From Neorhizobium tomejilense (GTDB lineage: Bacteria; Pseudomonadota; Alphaproteobacteria; Rhizobiales; Rhizobiaceae), in the NCBI GenBank assembly GCA_002968845.1, contig PVBG01000012.1, positions 124,001 to 188,000 of the forward strand: a stretch of DNA of 64,000 nt. Direction: 5' to 3'. A program made the translations under genes and the position numbers. Positions 1 through 9,130 of the stretch are shown piece after piece (the first letter of the stretch is position 1; each line of letters starts with the position of its first letter). The notes beneath the pieces were generated by a model. It was not told where the DNA came from. It searched no databases and saw only the letters and a program-made list of their open reading frames with translations.

Positions 1-80
1 CCCGGAAATGCGCGGCGACTTCAGCGGCTGATTTGCGGACTGTGTACAGGTTGCACATGCGGGACCTTATCGCTTGATTT

Positions 81-749
81 CTACAACATAGAGCGGGCGC
101 TTCGCCGAGGAATGGCACGCCCCGGTGGGATGCCGCTTTGCCACCTGTCTTGCGTTTCCAGCACCTCGAAATCTTCGCTTGGCGGCGGGTCACGGAACTG
201 GAACCTGATGACTTCCTCGATGCCGCCGGTAAGCCAGCGCTGATACTCGTCAGGTCTCAGGAGAACCGGCATCCGGTCATTCAGCGGGCGTACGATCTCG
301 TTCGCCTCGCCGGTCATCCCGGCAAAGACCGGACCGAATTCCTGGGTGTTCCGTGCAAACCCAGCCCACGCCATGAGGGGTTGACGATGGAGGGAGAACC
401 AGGTTCGTGTCTTTGAACCTTTTGTGCCATCAGGGTCTGCAAAGTGCGTGATCGGGATGAGGCAGCGGTACTGAGGATCGACCACCGTTTGCTCCCACAT
501 CGGATTAGTGAGGTCGGCGACCAGACCGATACGGCCCGGTGGCTCGCCGACTCGGCGCATCTCGCTTGTTCGTCGCGGAAATCCCCAAGGCAGGAGCTTG
601 AGCCGCCTGAGGCCGTCTTTCTCGATGACAATAAGGCCGTAAGTGCCTTCAATCGTCTCGGGCGGCACCTCCACGGGAGGCACGACATCGACCTGGAAGT
701 GGTCGATGATTTCATCCAATGATTTGGTGACTGCGAACAAGCGGGACAT
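81..749 (-). CDS. SRAP-family (SOS response-associated peptidase, YedK/HMCES-like) protein with degenerate active site
   Basis: 222 aa. SRAP proteins use an N-terminal Cys2 to form a DNA-protein crosslink with abasic sites in single-stranded DNA, assisted by a Glu and a His. The fold signature is visible: N-terminal MSRLFAVTKS, then LPWGFPRR, ADLTNPMW (the conserved Asn), YRCLIPITHF, AWAGFAR and NDRMPVLL followed by a WL. The expected catalytic residues are replaced: position 2 is Ser (codon TCC, one base from Cys TGC), the Glu of the usual FYEW block is absent, and the His of the usual HxRMPVIL block is Asn. It may be an inactive or altered-function member, or the start may be misread. It stands alone at the left edge of the island. 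Family call fairly sure, activity doubtful. Confidence 0.75.
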   Translation of the reverse strand: MSRLFAVTKSLDEIIDHFQVDVVPPVEVPPETIEGTYGLIVIEKDGLRRLKLLPWGFPRRTSEMRRVGEPPGRIGLVADLTNPMWEQTVVDPQYRCLIPITHFADPDGTKGSKTRTWFSLHRQPLMAWAGFARNTQEFGPVFAGMTGEANEIVRPLNDRMPVLLRPDEYQRWLTGGIEEVIRFQFRDPPPSEDFEVLETQDRWQSGIPPGRAIPRRSARSML

Positions 750-1396
750 GCGTCAGCGGCTCCGGAGAACGCGATGGATACCATATGAACGAAGAGAGAA
801 CAACGCATCGGACCGCGTGATATCACATCGGAGGCTGCTTGCTCTTGAGGGGGGCTGTCGGGGTCGCCTCTGGCAGTTGTTGGGTGTCGACCAGTTTCAG
901 ATCAACGGTATCCCCTCGAAATACTGGCGGCCGGACGACTCCCTCTTAAGCGGTGTTTTCCTCGCACATTGACCAAAGCGCGGTAGGCTGTTCCGAGAGC
1001 TACCGCAGCTTCTGGAAGGCAAGGGGTGAGCAATTGAAAGCTGCATTGAGGCAGTCTGGAACCTTCGACACACGGTCTCTGATATACCGTTTACATCGAG
1101 AGGATTTCATCAACCACAACTGAGGAAGGAGGATCATCAAAGGCCGCTTTGAGCGGAGAACCGTCTCCGACTTCGCCCCAATTGCCGTCATTGGCAACAA
1201 ACCCCGGTGTTGGCCGGAAGGGGGCCGCAATCGGAAAGTGGAATTTCAGAAAGAAAAATTGGGCCGGAGAGAATGCCGAATCTGGGCGCATCGCAATCGT
1301 TGGCGTCGCGTAAGCAGTGTCCCGCTCGCACATTGATCAAATTTCATCTTTCTGATGTCGATGATTTGCCCGTCGGCTGGACGACACCAACTGCGG
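750..1396. other. intergenic stretch without a supported gene
   Basis: Only short open frames on both strands, none with a convincing start signal or recognisable domain. A minus-strand frame ending near 1091 (PGFVANDGNWGEVGDGSPL) has a protein-like composition and may be a decayed gene tail. Nothing else is supported here. Confidence 0.4.
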
Positions 1397-1552
1397 TCAC
1401 GAGGAGTACACCCGGTAAATCACCAGCGCTATCAGAGCGGCTACGATCACCATCACAGCTCGTTCCAACCATCGCACAAATTTCGACTTGGACCGATGGC
1501 CCGACATCATGTTGCCGAGCACGTCACCAAGAAATTGCAATAAGTCACCCAC
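1397..1552 (-). CDS. small single-pass membrane protein
   Basis: 51 aa read from GTG at 1552, with a GGGG tract about 8 nt upstream as a possible ribosome binding site. The N-terminal half (GDLLQFLGDVLGNMMSG) is amphipathic. It is followed by a basic segment KSKFVRWLER and a C-terminal hydrophobic helix (VMVIVAALIALVIYRVYSS), the layout of a tail-anchored or N-in membrane peptide. The frame is continuous with an IS66 transposase remnant upstream, so a longer reading would be a chimera; the local GTG start makes more sense. Function unknown. Confidence 0.4.
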   Translation of the reverse strand: MGDLLQFLGDVLGNMMSGHRSKSKFVRWLERAVMVIVAALIALVIYRVYSS

Positions 1553-1639
1553 GGTACTCGACCCCAAATTGCGTCCGCCAACTGGGAGTTTGGCGTAGTT
1601 TCCGTTTATTTGAGGTTGATGCGACAACCGCTTTCTATC

Positions 1640-1800
1640 GGAGGCAGCCCTGAGGGCAATCGGCCGGAGGGTTCGCTCGACGCTGTTGTTGCCGATCTCA
1701 ATGCGGCCGTCGGCTAGCAAGAGATTGGACCACCCCAGTTTTTCGCGATGTCGGCCAAAGCCTCGCCGACCGGAGATTTGCTTGCGACAGGGGCGCGGCA
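1640..1800 (-). pseudogene. IS66-family transposase (TnpC) C-terminal fragment, frameshifted
   Basis: The minus strand encodes ADGRIEIGNNSVERTLRPIA, a close match to the conserved IS66 TnpC segment that carries the last acidic catalytic residue. The preceding residues fit only in another frame (SPVGEALADIAKNWGG), so a frameshift separates them. No full element or inverted repeats were found. One of three IS66 scraps in this island. Confidence 0.7.
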
Positions 1801-1950
1801 ATCGTAAGCCATGTTGCGTTGGCACCCCTCTTTATGATGTCTGTCGTTTTGAAAAAGCCGCGATACGTGATGTCAGGAGTGGCCACCAATTGCGGTCACT
1901 GGCAGCGCAGCATAACGTGGCAGCATGATAGCCAGCACGAGTAGGCGCGT

Positions 1951-2514
1951 TTGAATGCGTGGTCGATCCTCAGGGTTTTTATCGGCCCCCTCTGCGTCCT
2001 GCTTTCCACTGGGCAGGCCCGCGCAATGTCTTGGCAACATGACAAAGCCATGCCGTTTATAGTGACAGACGGCTTAGAAATAGCGCGAGAGGCTCAGGGG
2101 AAAGCACAGGCGTCTTTGTACATTGTTTGTTCGCAGAACAAAGAATTGCACCTGGTTTTGTCGACGAGATTGCCAGGCCCGCGATGGGCGATTGAAAAAG
2201 GCCGCGACGAAAACGTCTCGCTTTTTGTCGGCGGGATCGAGCGGCAATTGAAGGTGGTCATGGATTTGGTCGCGAAGGGGCAAGACCTCACATGGCTTGA
2301 ATCCGCAGTATCGCGCGACGGTGAAGGTGAGCCGGATACGTTGGCCACAACACCAATAAAAGCCGATGAAGTAAAGACAATCGGGCCTTGGTTCGGTGAT
2401 ACACCACCCTTGAAGGTGTCCATCGTTGGTTATGCCGAAACGGGCGTCTTCATGGTCGGAACAGTTGCCGGGCCAGCAATCGCCGAATTTAACGGCTCGT
2501 GTGTTGCCAAGTAA
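1951..2514 (+). CDS. putative secreted/periplasmic protein of unknown function
   Basis: 187 aa from TTG at 1951; an ATG at 1955 is out of frame. Residues 1-25 form a plausible Sec signal peptide: hydrophobic ILRVFIGPLCVLLSTG ending in AxA (QARA). The mature part is mixed alpha/beta with no motif I recognise. It is about 150 nt upstream of a DUF6984-type gene on the same strand. The composition resembles invasion-associated or immunity-type periplasmic proteins but I cannot assign a family. Confidence 0.55.
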   Translation: MNAWSILRVFIGPLCVLLSTGQARAMSWQHDKAMPFIVTDGLEIAREAQGKAQASLYIVCSQNKELHLVLSTRLPGPRWAIEKGRDENVSLFVGGIERQLKVVMDLVAKGQDLTWLESAVSRDGEGEPDTLATTPIKADEVKTIGPWFGDTPPLKVSIVGYAETGVFMVGTVAGPAIAEFNGSCVAK

Positions 2515-2661
2515 AGTAAGCATTGTCTTGCTTACACCTTGCGGAAGCCACCCGTTACTCGGCAGCGCCAATCATGCGCCACCAGCGGGAACTGAGGGCC
2601 CAGACTATATGGTAATGCGTCTCCTGAGCGTAATATGGTCGAATCTGCAGGAGGACGAGCA

Positions 2662-3024
2662 TTGTCTCAGGCATGGCGTGATCTGACCAATAGCGAACGT
2701 CAGCTCATTGAGCTGTTACTGGCAAAAGAGTTTCCTGGAGCGGAAGCTCTACGCAGCCAGTTGGAAACAGCGAGGGTGTCAGCTATCGACGCAGAAGGTA
2801 GCCTCCAGTTTAGGGTGTCCGGTCCACTCGCCAATGTACAACAGCGGGTTCCCACGGAGGGATATTACTTCGATACGGAAGGTTTGGACTATCGTCCTGC
2901 CGTGAATGTCCTTCTGCATGTCGTAGAAGGTAAGCTCCATGAGCTGGAAGTTTATAAGGATGATGGGTCAGCAATTGAGACGTCGCTTGATACAGTCGAC
3001 ATAAGCCGGTTTCATCTCCCGTAA
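2662..3024 (+). CDS. DUF6984-type small protein (immunity-like)
   Basis: 120 aa. The start is taken as TTG at 2662 because a near-perfect Shine-Dalgarno AGGAGGA (2649-2655) lies 6 nt before it; the ATG at 2635 has no such signal and would put the SD inside the gene. Layout: LTNSERQLIELLLAKEFPG, a central VPTEGYYFD, then VNVLLHVVEGKLHELEVYK. The same pattern recurs at the C-terminus of the protein at 20268-20933. I recognise it as DUF6984-type from memory. Short soluble proteins of this kind are common in polymorphic-toxin immunity arrays; no biochemical role is known to me. Confidence 0.65.
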   Translation: MSQAWRDLTNSERQLIELLLAKEFPGAEALRSQLETARVSAIDAEGSLQFRVSGPLANVQQRVPTEGYYFDTEGLDYRPAVNVLLHVVEGKLHELEVYKDDGSAIETSLDTVDISRFHLP

Positions 3025-3115
3025 GGGGTATGCGCTGTTTGCTTCGCACCTTGACCACGCGCTTGGTGCCGTTTCGGACAGCTACCGCTGTGACAGAGAC
3101 GGCAGGAACGCGCCA

Positions 3116-3559
3116 TTAGCGGTCATTGCTGCTTTGCTCAAGCTCAAGCACGTTTCCCTCTGGATCGCGTGCGTAAGCGATCAAATACGGTTTATCCGGC
3201 GTCCCAAAATCGGTAATTTGCCCGATTTGCGCCCCACCAGCTTGGATAATCTTCGAAAGTGTGCCGCTAATGTCTTCCATCTGAAACGATAGGTGCCCGA
3301 ATCCCGGTTCGTTTACCTTTGGCTGATCCCGTTGATGGGTGACCGTATGCTCATGTATTTCCAGAAATGGGCGTTCAAGCTCGGGGAATTTGAGCCAGAT
3401 CGTGTATATCTCAGAGTTTAAAAGGCCATTCCCTCGCGAAACTTTTTCGCCGGATAACATCTTGGGTGCTCGCAGCAATTCGCATTTTAAAACATTCATG
3501 TAGAAGGCTGCGAGCGTTTCTGCATTACGAGCTACCAAGTTTATGTGAGCAAGTTTCAT
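3116..3559 (-). CDS. VOC-family (glyoxalase/bleomycin resistance-like) protein
   Basis: 147 aa from ATG at 3559 (MKLAHINLVARN), with AGAGGA about 11 nt upstream; an in-frame extension to 3592 lacks the usual family start. Vicinal-oxygen-chelate pattern: HINLV near the N-terminus, FYMNVLKCELL, FLEIHEH, FGHLSFQM and a C-terminal RDPEGNVLELEQ, giving the His/Glu metal ligands expected for one paired beta-alpha-beta unit. Substrate cannot be read from sequence. It sits alone among immunity-like genes, oriented opposite to its left neighbour. Confidence 0.8.
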   Translation of the reverse strand: MKLAHINLVARNAETLAAFYMNVLKCELLRAPKMLSGEKVSRGNGLLNSEIYTIWLKFPELERPFLEIHEHTVTHQRDQPKVNEPGFGHLSFQMEDISGTLSKIIQAGGAQIGQITDFGTPDKPYLIAYARDPEGNVLELEQSSNDR

Positions 3560-3599
3560 GGCGTTCGGCATCCTCTTCGAGGAGGTGACCATAGCGGTT

Positions 3600-4074
3600 G
3601 GTCGAGCGGAACGAAAGAAGTCGACTTTGGGCCGACAGCCCAGCCGGATGCGACATTCTAGACACCTCGGGACTCTAGATGAAGCCGTTTCCTACGTAGC
3701 TCAGCGAAGCCTATCGGCCCTAGCATAACTTCAAGGTCTACGGGTGGCGCTGATCAGCCGATGACGTCGTGGCGCTGATGCGCGAGGACCGCTCATTGGC
3801 CGACCTGAAAATAGGTCCAAACGTAACCAATTTGCGAATAGAAGTCGTTTCCAAGTTGGATATCTAGGGCAGAGGTTCCGCGCTGCGCTTGTGCGCCCGA
3901 CGCCTGGGACCTTTGCCCTTGCTACCCCCGACTAGCTTGAATGTGCTTACGCATGCACTTGGCAGATCAGCAAAGTGAGTTTTCGCCAGCGTACACCAGA
4001 CCCGAGACCGCGATAGGCACTACCAGCTAAAAGATCAGATGACGTATTTGAGTGAATAACGTCGATTTGAACCG
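3600..4074. other. intergenic stretch, probable gene debris
   Basis: No gene supported. A plus-strand frame ending near 3868 (DDVVALMREDRSLADLKIG) has protein-like composition but no start signal and may be the tail of a lost gene. No repeats or inverted ends seen. Confidence 0.35.
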
Positions 4075-4593
4075 TCAGTAAGGTATCGACATTACCAACG
4101 CCGCTCTTTTGAGGTTCGAGATTTCCTTCCCGGAAAGCTTCTCATATGCGTCAACGACGGCTCCAACCATTTCCGTTTTTCTAACCGAACCTAAGCTATC
4201 GGTGACTATCATGGCCGCAAACCGCGTCCCACTTCCCGGGTCACCGAAGTAGCAGAGTGCATTGAACCGGTTGGTTCCGAAAACACTGGTCGCCTCGTAA
4301 GGAAATACATATCCACGAACGAAGCTTGCATATTGAGGGATGTCGTCCGGGCTCCGCTTCATCAGAGACGCAAGTTTATAGGTGGCAGCCTGACTGTATT
4401 GGGCAACACTGTCCGGCTTGAGTTTTTCTTGTATTTTGGGGGCCGCTGCAAAGCATAATCGCAACTGTTCCCCGCTAATAGATGACTCCGATGGCGATGC
4501 TGGCTTGATAGAGGCAGCAAGATTTGCATCCTGCTGCTGCGAAACACAGCCTGAAAGGGTCAGCACCAAGAAAAGGCCAACTGCCACGCGCAT
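4075..4593 (-). CDS. putative lipoprotein of unknown function
   Basis: 172 aa from ATG at 4593 (MRVAVGLFLVL), preceded at close spacing by AGGTGGA. Residues 1-16 are a lipoprotein signal peptide ending in the lipobox LSGC, so the mature protein should be acylated at the Cys and held in the envelope. A Ser/Pro/Ala-rich linker follows, then a folded region with CFAAAPKIQEKL and a Cys in NALCYFGDPGSG. No family recognised. It is isolated, with gene-free flanks. Confidence 0.65.
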   Translation of the reverse strand: MRVAVGLFLVLTLSGCVSQQQDANLAASIKPASPSESSISGEQLRLCFAAAPKIQEKLKPDSVAQYSQAATYKLASLMKRSPDDIPQYASFVRGYVFPYEATSVFGTNRFNALCYFGDPGSGTRFAAMIVTDSLGSVRKTEMVGAVVDAYEKLSGKEISNLKRAALVMSIPY

Positions 4594-5084
4594 TGTTCCA
4601 CCTGCGATCATCTGCAATGCCTCTGTCTCGATAGCGCGTCCGGCTCGCCATTACAAACCAAAGATTGCAGACGCCTGGTAGGGATCGCAAATGCCGTGGC
4701 ACCCACTGTGCTTGACTATTCGCTCGAACATAGCACAACCGCGATATCTCACGATCCCATCCATGTCGTACGACGGGGGCCAGGGCATTGCGCGGAAGCG
4801 CCAGCAGCGGACCTGGTGCGCTGGATGCTTCCCGTATTCTGCGCGACACGAAAGCGATAGGCTGCCCGCAGGCCCATCAGAATACCGGCCGAAAGCACCC
4901 CGGCTGCGTCACGATTAATTTCGCCTACAGTCGCGGGACCGAGTGAACTCGATCTTTGGTGGCATCTTGGTTGTTCTGGAAGGTACAAAGGTGCGATTGA
5001 GGCCCGCATCGCCTGAGCAAGCATGGCCGCTTAGGGCTATTGATGCTACAGGGGCAAAGCCGCCACTACAAGCGCCTGAGTTCG
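4594..5084. other. intergenic stretch without a supported gene
   Basis: Several short frames overlap on both strands, none with a start signal, hydrophobic segment or motif that sets it apart. I see no IS remnant here. Confidence 0.4.
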
Positions 5085-5816
5085 ATGCACCCCACCCCTA
5101 CGCTACGACGACTTCTTGATCAAGGCTATGAAGCCTTCGCCCACTATCGCAAGCCAACGGCTCTTGAAACCTCGCCGCTCCGCAACCCGGAGAAGCTACT
5201 GAAGCGACTGACGTCCAAGCCATTGAGGCTTCTGGAAGTTGAGGACGTACATGAATACGCTGCGGCTGCACTGACGACCGTGGGGACTGTTGAAGATTAT
5301 AAGCATTTCCTCCCACGCCTGCTGGACCTTTCAGTGGACTCTGCTGTCGTTGAGCCTGAAGTCATCGCTCTCAAGCTGAAGGCGGCAGACTGGCTGGCCT
5401 GGCCGCAGAACCAGAAGCATGTCGTCGAACAAATCTTTGCAGAAACGTGTGGACATGCGTTCAGGCAACACCCGGACAAACACTTTGCGGGTAAGTGGCT
5501 TGTCAGCCTCGCTATACTGAACATCGATCTAACTAAACTCTTCGTCGAAATTGAAACGTCAGACAACGACTCCTGCGCCCTACAACTCGCGCACCTGATA
5601 CTTTCCGAACTGCCCTTCGCGAGCGATCCTTTTGAGCAAGGCTATTGGACGGAAGTGCCCGGCAATACTCTCCAAGGAACGAGGGCCTGGATGCTCAGTC
5701 AGGAGATACGCAGGTTACTCTTAAGCGTGCGGTGGCGCATAGGATCAAAGGACGTTTGGCTGCTCGATAAGGCGCTGGCTAAGCAAGAACACCTCGTCCG
5801 TCACCGTCACCAATGA
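5085..5816 (+). CDS. helical protein of an immunity-like hypothetical family
   Basis: 243 aa from ATG at 5085 (MHPTPTLRRLLDQGYEAF); an upstream ATG at 5043 is possible but the family-like start LRRLLDxxYExFxxYRKP argues for 5085. Key stretch: SPLRNPEKLLKRLTSKPLR, then AAAALTTVGTVEDYKHFLPR, a pattern I associate with an uncharacterised family seen beside polymorphic-toxin immunity genes. Predicted almost all-alpha, no signal peptide. No catalytic motif. It is followed 100 nt later by another small gene on the same strand. Confidence 0.65.
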   Translation: MHPTPTLRRLLDQGYEAFAHYRKPTALETSPLRNPEKLLKRLTSKPLRLLEVEDVHEYAAAALTTVGTVEDYKHFLPRLLDLSVDSAVVEPEVIALKLKAADWLAWPQNQKHVVEQIFAETCGHAFRQHPDKHFAGKWLVSLAILNIDLTKLFVEIETSDNDSCALQLAHLILSELPFASDPFEQGYWTEVPGNTLQGTRAWMLSQEIRRLLLSVRWRIGSKDVWLLDKALAKQEHLVRHRHQ

Positions 5817-5916
5817 TGGAAGTGGGGATAACTGCTGTTTGCGCTACTTCCCAGCCAGCTCGGACTAAAGCTATCGTTCATACTATGCGGCAGAATATAT
5901 CGGTGTGGGCAAAGAA

Positions 5917-6423
5917 ATGGATAGAGAAAAAAACGAAATCTGCGACACAATCGGCATCAGCTTTACGCAAGACCGGCACGGCTGGAGTGACCTTCTCGTC
6001 ATCCAAGGCGGAACATCCTTCAGTCTCCAGATCAGCGACGTGTTCACCGACGGCCCGCTGGGACTTCTCAGGCTTTGTGACGCCATCCTGACCAATCGAC
6101 CAGAAAGCGTCGATTTCCTTGATGAGCCTGGTGGGCATCGCTTGACCATCTATCCCGACCCAGGGCAGCAGCATGTCATGACTCTAGAAATCAGAGCGCT
6201 TGCAACCTCGGACAAAACAGAGGCGACGCCGGTGTTCTCGACGCGTTCGAAACGCAAACAGTTGCTGACATTGCTGATGGCGGAACTTTGGAAACTACAT
6301 CACTTTCACGCGGAACCGTCCTTCCAACGCGGCAGGTCAGGTTTTGCTCATGCTGACACTCTATTAGAGTTGAATCGCATGTGGGATGCTGATCGACGCA
6401 TGGGGCCGTCAATCCTGAAGTAG
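5917..6423 (+). CDS. hypothetical small protein
   Basis: 168 aa from ATG at 5917; a GTG at 5905 would add four residues. Soluble, mixed alpha/beta, with GPLGLLRLCDAILTNRP and a C-terminal LLTLLMAELWKLHHFHAEPS. No family recognised. Same strand and similar size as its left neighbour, which fits a string of small immunity-type genes. Confidence 0.55.
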   Translation: MDREKNEICDTIGISFTQDRHGWSDLLVIQGGTSFSLQISDVFTDGPLGLLRLCDAILTNRPESVDFLDEPGGHRLTIYPDPGQQHVMTLEIRALATSDKTEATPVFSTRSKRKQLLTLLMAELWKLHHFHAEPSFQRGRSGFAHADTLLELNRMWDADRRMGPSILK

Positions 6424-6515
6424 TTCGCTTACCCTTGAACCTTCTCGCTTCTCGACGGCGATGGGGCGCGAAGCGGCCTTAGCTTCTCCGATATTGGACG
6501 CTCACAGGCCTACCG

Positions 6516-6940
6516 CTAAGCTGGCGAGACGACCTCACGTTCTATCGACCAATCGGTGGCAATGAATTCCAGCGTTTCATCCCGAAAGTAGAATAGGAAA
6601 TGGCGGGCTCCCTCAGGGTCAACGTTCATGACCTCGCAGTCGACACAGCCTCCTAGCTTTTCTTCCCCAACGATCTCATAGAATTCTCCCCATTTCGGTG
6701 CTCGTTTGGCGTATCTACCTTTGCCAGAGAACCATGCATGATCGTTTGTCGCATCCCACTCCATCGGCTACAGTTTGTGAAGCGAATTGTTGCTGCCTCT
6801 CTGGAAGAGGATTTCGGTCGCTCCGGATTCAGCAAGAACCATAATTCGGCAGTGCTGCCGCTGAACTTGACGTCCACTGAAGGGGCATTTGGCGCTGCCT
6901 CCCAATCTTCATTGAGTTGAATGAAAGTGAGTTTATTCAT
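6516..6940 (-). pseudogene. frameshifted paralogue of the gene at 7510-7989
   Basis: From ATG at 6940 (AGGA about 6 nt upstream) the frame gives MNKLTFIQLNEDWEAAPNAP and runs to TNCSRW. The homologous continuation WDATNDHAW, then APKWGEFYEIVG and FLFYFRDETLEF, is in the next frame. The intact paralogue reads CSRWRWDSTNDHEW at the same place. Two bases (6759-6760) stand where a codon is expected, so a one-base deletion is the simplest explanation. It could also be a sequencing error. The family is unnamed to me; the copies lie in opposite orientation. Confidence 0.8.
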
Positions 6941-7103
6941 TGCGGTCCTGATTTAGCATGCCTTTCGATAGTACCAGGGTATAGGAGCAGCGAAAACCTG
7001 CCACAGCTCGCATCGGTCCGTGATGCAGTTGCGCTGGCTGCCTCGACCGAAGGATTGCGGCTACCGGCCTAAAGCCATGCGTGAACGGATGGAAGTGACG
7101 ACA

Positions 7104-7454
7104 ATGGATACGTTGAGCCCATTTGAAAAACAGCGGCTGTTCGAAATCCTCGCTACGGCACGAGCAGCGGACTGGGAAAGGTTTGTGTTCCTTACAGACC
7201 AGCCGTTTTCTAATACCGCGTCCATGAAAGAACAGTTCAAGGACACGTCGCGATTGATGAAGGGCATTAGTGGGGAGATGCGACCAGACGTGGTCGTGAA
7301 AGTCCACGAAGACGGAAGCCGTTTGATCTTTGCTAAGATCGCTTTAGATGACCCTGCCGATAATCCCATTCTCCTAACGCTCCACAGCACTTCTGAACGC
7401 GCAGATGCCGTCATCAGTATTTGGACTTTTTATCAGGAAATGACCTTCAGCTAG
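7104..7454 (+). CDS. hypothetical small protein
   Basis: 116 aa from ATG at 7104 (MDTLSPFEKQRLFEIL), with GGAAG at 7091-7095 and 8-nt spacing; longer in-frame starts lack a ribosome site. Acidic/basic balanced, soluble, with FTDQP-like and DVVVKVHEDGSRLIF segments. No family recognised. It lies between two copies of another gene family, so all three may have arrived together. Confidence 0.55.
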   Translation: MDTLSPFEKQRLFEILATARAADWERFVFLTDQPFSNTASMKEQFKDTSRLMKGISGEMRPDVVVKVHEDGSRLIFAKIALDDPADNPILLTLHSTSERADAVISIWTFYQEMTFS

Positions 7455-7509
7455 GTCGTGAACTCATAAATGAGTAGAATGGGTCATACAAGGCGGCTAG
7501 TCGTAGTCC

Positions 7510-7989
7510 ATGCTCAAGTTTGTCAAACTACAACTCGGCCAAGATTGGGTGGCCGAACCAAATGCGCCAGAGCCCCAGGTTTCGGTTGAGGGCTCCTCCG
7601 TCAACGTCCGTTTCCGCTCGTATAGGCCCGCGCACGAAAAAAAGCCGCCGGGTATTCTCAGGACGTTGAGCCTGTTTTCGAACACCCTTCCGAAATTTGA
7701 TGAGACATGGGGCACTTTGAGATTTGTGGGTTGCAGCCGCTGGCGCTGGGACAGCACCAATGACCATGAATGGTATAAGGTAGACGGCCATGGTCGCTAC
7801 AGCGGTGTGGCTCCTCGTTGGGGCGAGTTCTATGAGCTAGTCGGTCTCGACGCCGACCGCGATGCCGTGTCTTGGGAAAAGATCGGGGCAGACACCGTTA
7901 GCTCTCGACATTTCCTATATTATTTTCGCGATGAAACGCTTGAGTTCATGGCCGAAGAATGGTCGTTCATCCCCAACCTGACGGCCTAA
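7510..7989 (+). CDS. conserved hypothetical protein, intact copy of a duplicated family
   Basis: 159 aa from ATG at 7510; no strong ribosome site is visible. Recognisable blocks: LQLGQDWVAEPNAPEP, LRFVGCSRWRWDSTNDHEWY, APRWGEFYELVG, RHFLYYFRDETLEFMAEEW. The inverted copy at 6516-6940 shares these blocks but is frameshifted. The aromatic-rich signature is typical of small immunity-type proteins; I do not know a named family. The next feature downstream is an IS5-type transposase scrap. Confidence 0.7.
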   Translation: MLKFVKLQLGQDWVAEPNAPEPQVSVEGSSVNVRFRSYRPAHEKKPPGILRTLSLFSNTLPKFDETWGTLRFVGCSRWRWDSTNDHEWYKVDGHGRYSGVAPRWGEFYELVGLDADRDAVSWEKIGADTVSSRHFLYYFRDETLEFMAEEWSFIPNLTA

Positions 7990-8050
7990 ATCGGCGCTCG
8001 TTCGACGCTGGGAGTTTCCTGTCGTTGCATAACCTGATCAGGATCGCTGC

Positions 8051-8478
8051 CTTGGGCGAAGTCGCGGTGGTCTTACCACCAAAATCCATGCAGTTACCGA
8101 TGGAAACGGGCTGCCAATCAAGATCGCCATTGCACCTGGTCATGCCCATGATCTAACTGCGGCCAGCGAACTGCTCGATGATCTTCCAGTGGGTGACATG
8201 CTTCCCGCAGACAAAGCCTACGACGCCGGTTGGCTCCGCGCGAAGGTGAGAACCAAGCCTTCTTGGGCAAACATTCCGCCAAAATCCAACCGGAAGTGAA
8301 CGCTCGTCTTCAGCCCTGGCTACACAAAAAGCGGAACCACATTGAGCGATTCTTCAGTAAACTGTAATGTTACCGACGGATTGCAACCCGCTACGACAAA
8401 GTCGGCATGAATTCTCTTGCTATGACCAAGCTGGCTTGTGTTCGTCTCACTCTCCGCCATAACGAGTCCACCGCCTAA
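8051..8478 (+). pseudogene. IS5/IS427-type DDE transposase remnant
   Basis: Plus-strand translation from 8051 gives the classic block LGRSRGGLTTKIHAVTD, then NGLPIKIAIAPGHAHDL and ADKAYDAGWLR (second Asp region). After a frameshift it continues as RNHIERFFSKL, a stop codon, then CYRRIATRYDK and the C-terminal end at 8478. One frameshift and one internal stop show that it is dead. The 5' part is missing and no terminal repeats were identified. Confidence 0.85.
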
Positions 8479-8591
8479 TGACCCATAAGGAACGGAGTGG
8501 TCGATGGGTAGACCCCACCAGCCTTGTACGCCGGTGGCGCAACGCGGGCCGTTCGGTGTACCACTTGGAACAGCCATCAATTGGATTCAAA

Positions 8592-9017
8592 ATGACCGAG
8601 CATGTGATCGTCTATCACCCCTTCGCCTTCGATTTAAGGATCGGAGCGACTTCAGCAGAAATTCATCGCCTTGAGATGAAGTTTGAAGAGGTCGGCGCTA
8701 ACAAGCTGGCGGCATATGTCTCTGTTGCGGGACAGCCCGGATTTGCCAGAATTGCCTTTCCTCATGTCGATATTTTTCGCGTCATAGATGAAATGCATCT
8801 CACGCTCGAAGAGGACGCCAGACTAACGGTCGGCCACGTCTCCAACCACTTCGCGTACCGGATCGAGGGCAGCCCTTTTTGGGCACCTCAGCGAGAGGTT
8901 TTCGAAGTTGTGTTGCCCGGATCAGCCCACTATCGCTTTGTCACCGGGGGCAGTTGCCTCGATGCCATATCTCGCGACCAACCTGAGATTTCCTGGGTGC
9001 TTGCCGTCCAAGACTAG
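8592..9017 (+). CDS. hypothetical small protein
   Basis: 141 aa from ATG at 8592 (MTEHVIVYHPFAFDLRIG); the frame is open back to the transposase stop at 8478 but that extension looks non-native. Beta-rich, soluble, with LTVGHVSNHFAYRIEG and FEVVLPGSAHYRFVTGG. No family recognised. It directly follows the IS5-type remnant, so its native promoter may have been lost. Confidence 0.5.
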   Translation: MTEHVIVYHPFAFDLRIGATSAEIHRLEMKFEEVGANKLAAYVSVAGQPGFARIAFPHVDIFRVIDEMHLTLEEDARLTVGHVSNHFAYRIEGSPFWAPQREVFEVVLPGSAHYRFVTGGSCLDAISRDQPEISWVLAVQD

Positions 9018-9130
9018 CGGCAAGATGTCGGCGTAGCGATTGATATCGTTCCGCGACGCCAAACTGCGACCAGGGTGATTGCCATGGTGCACCCCGTTTC
9101 ATAAATTCAGATTTTTCCACCGGAAACGTA

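Noticed and set aside
138..972. Plus-strand frames opposite the SRAP gene
   Set aside because: Antisense to a recognisable SRAP fold; no ribosome sites or domains.
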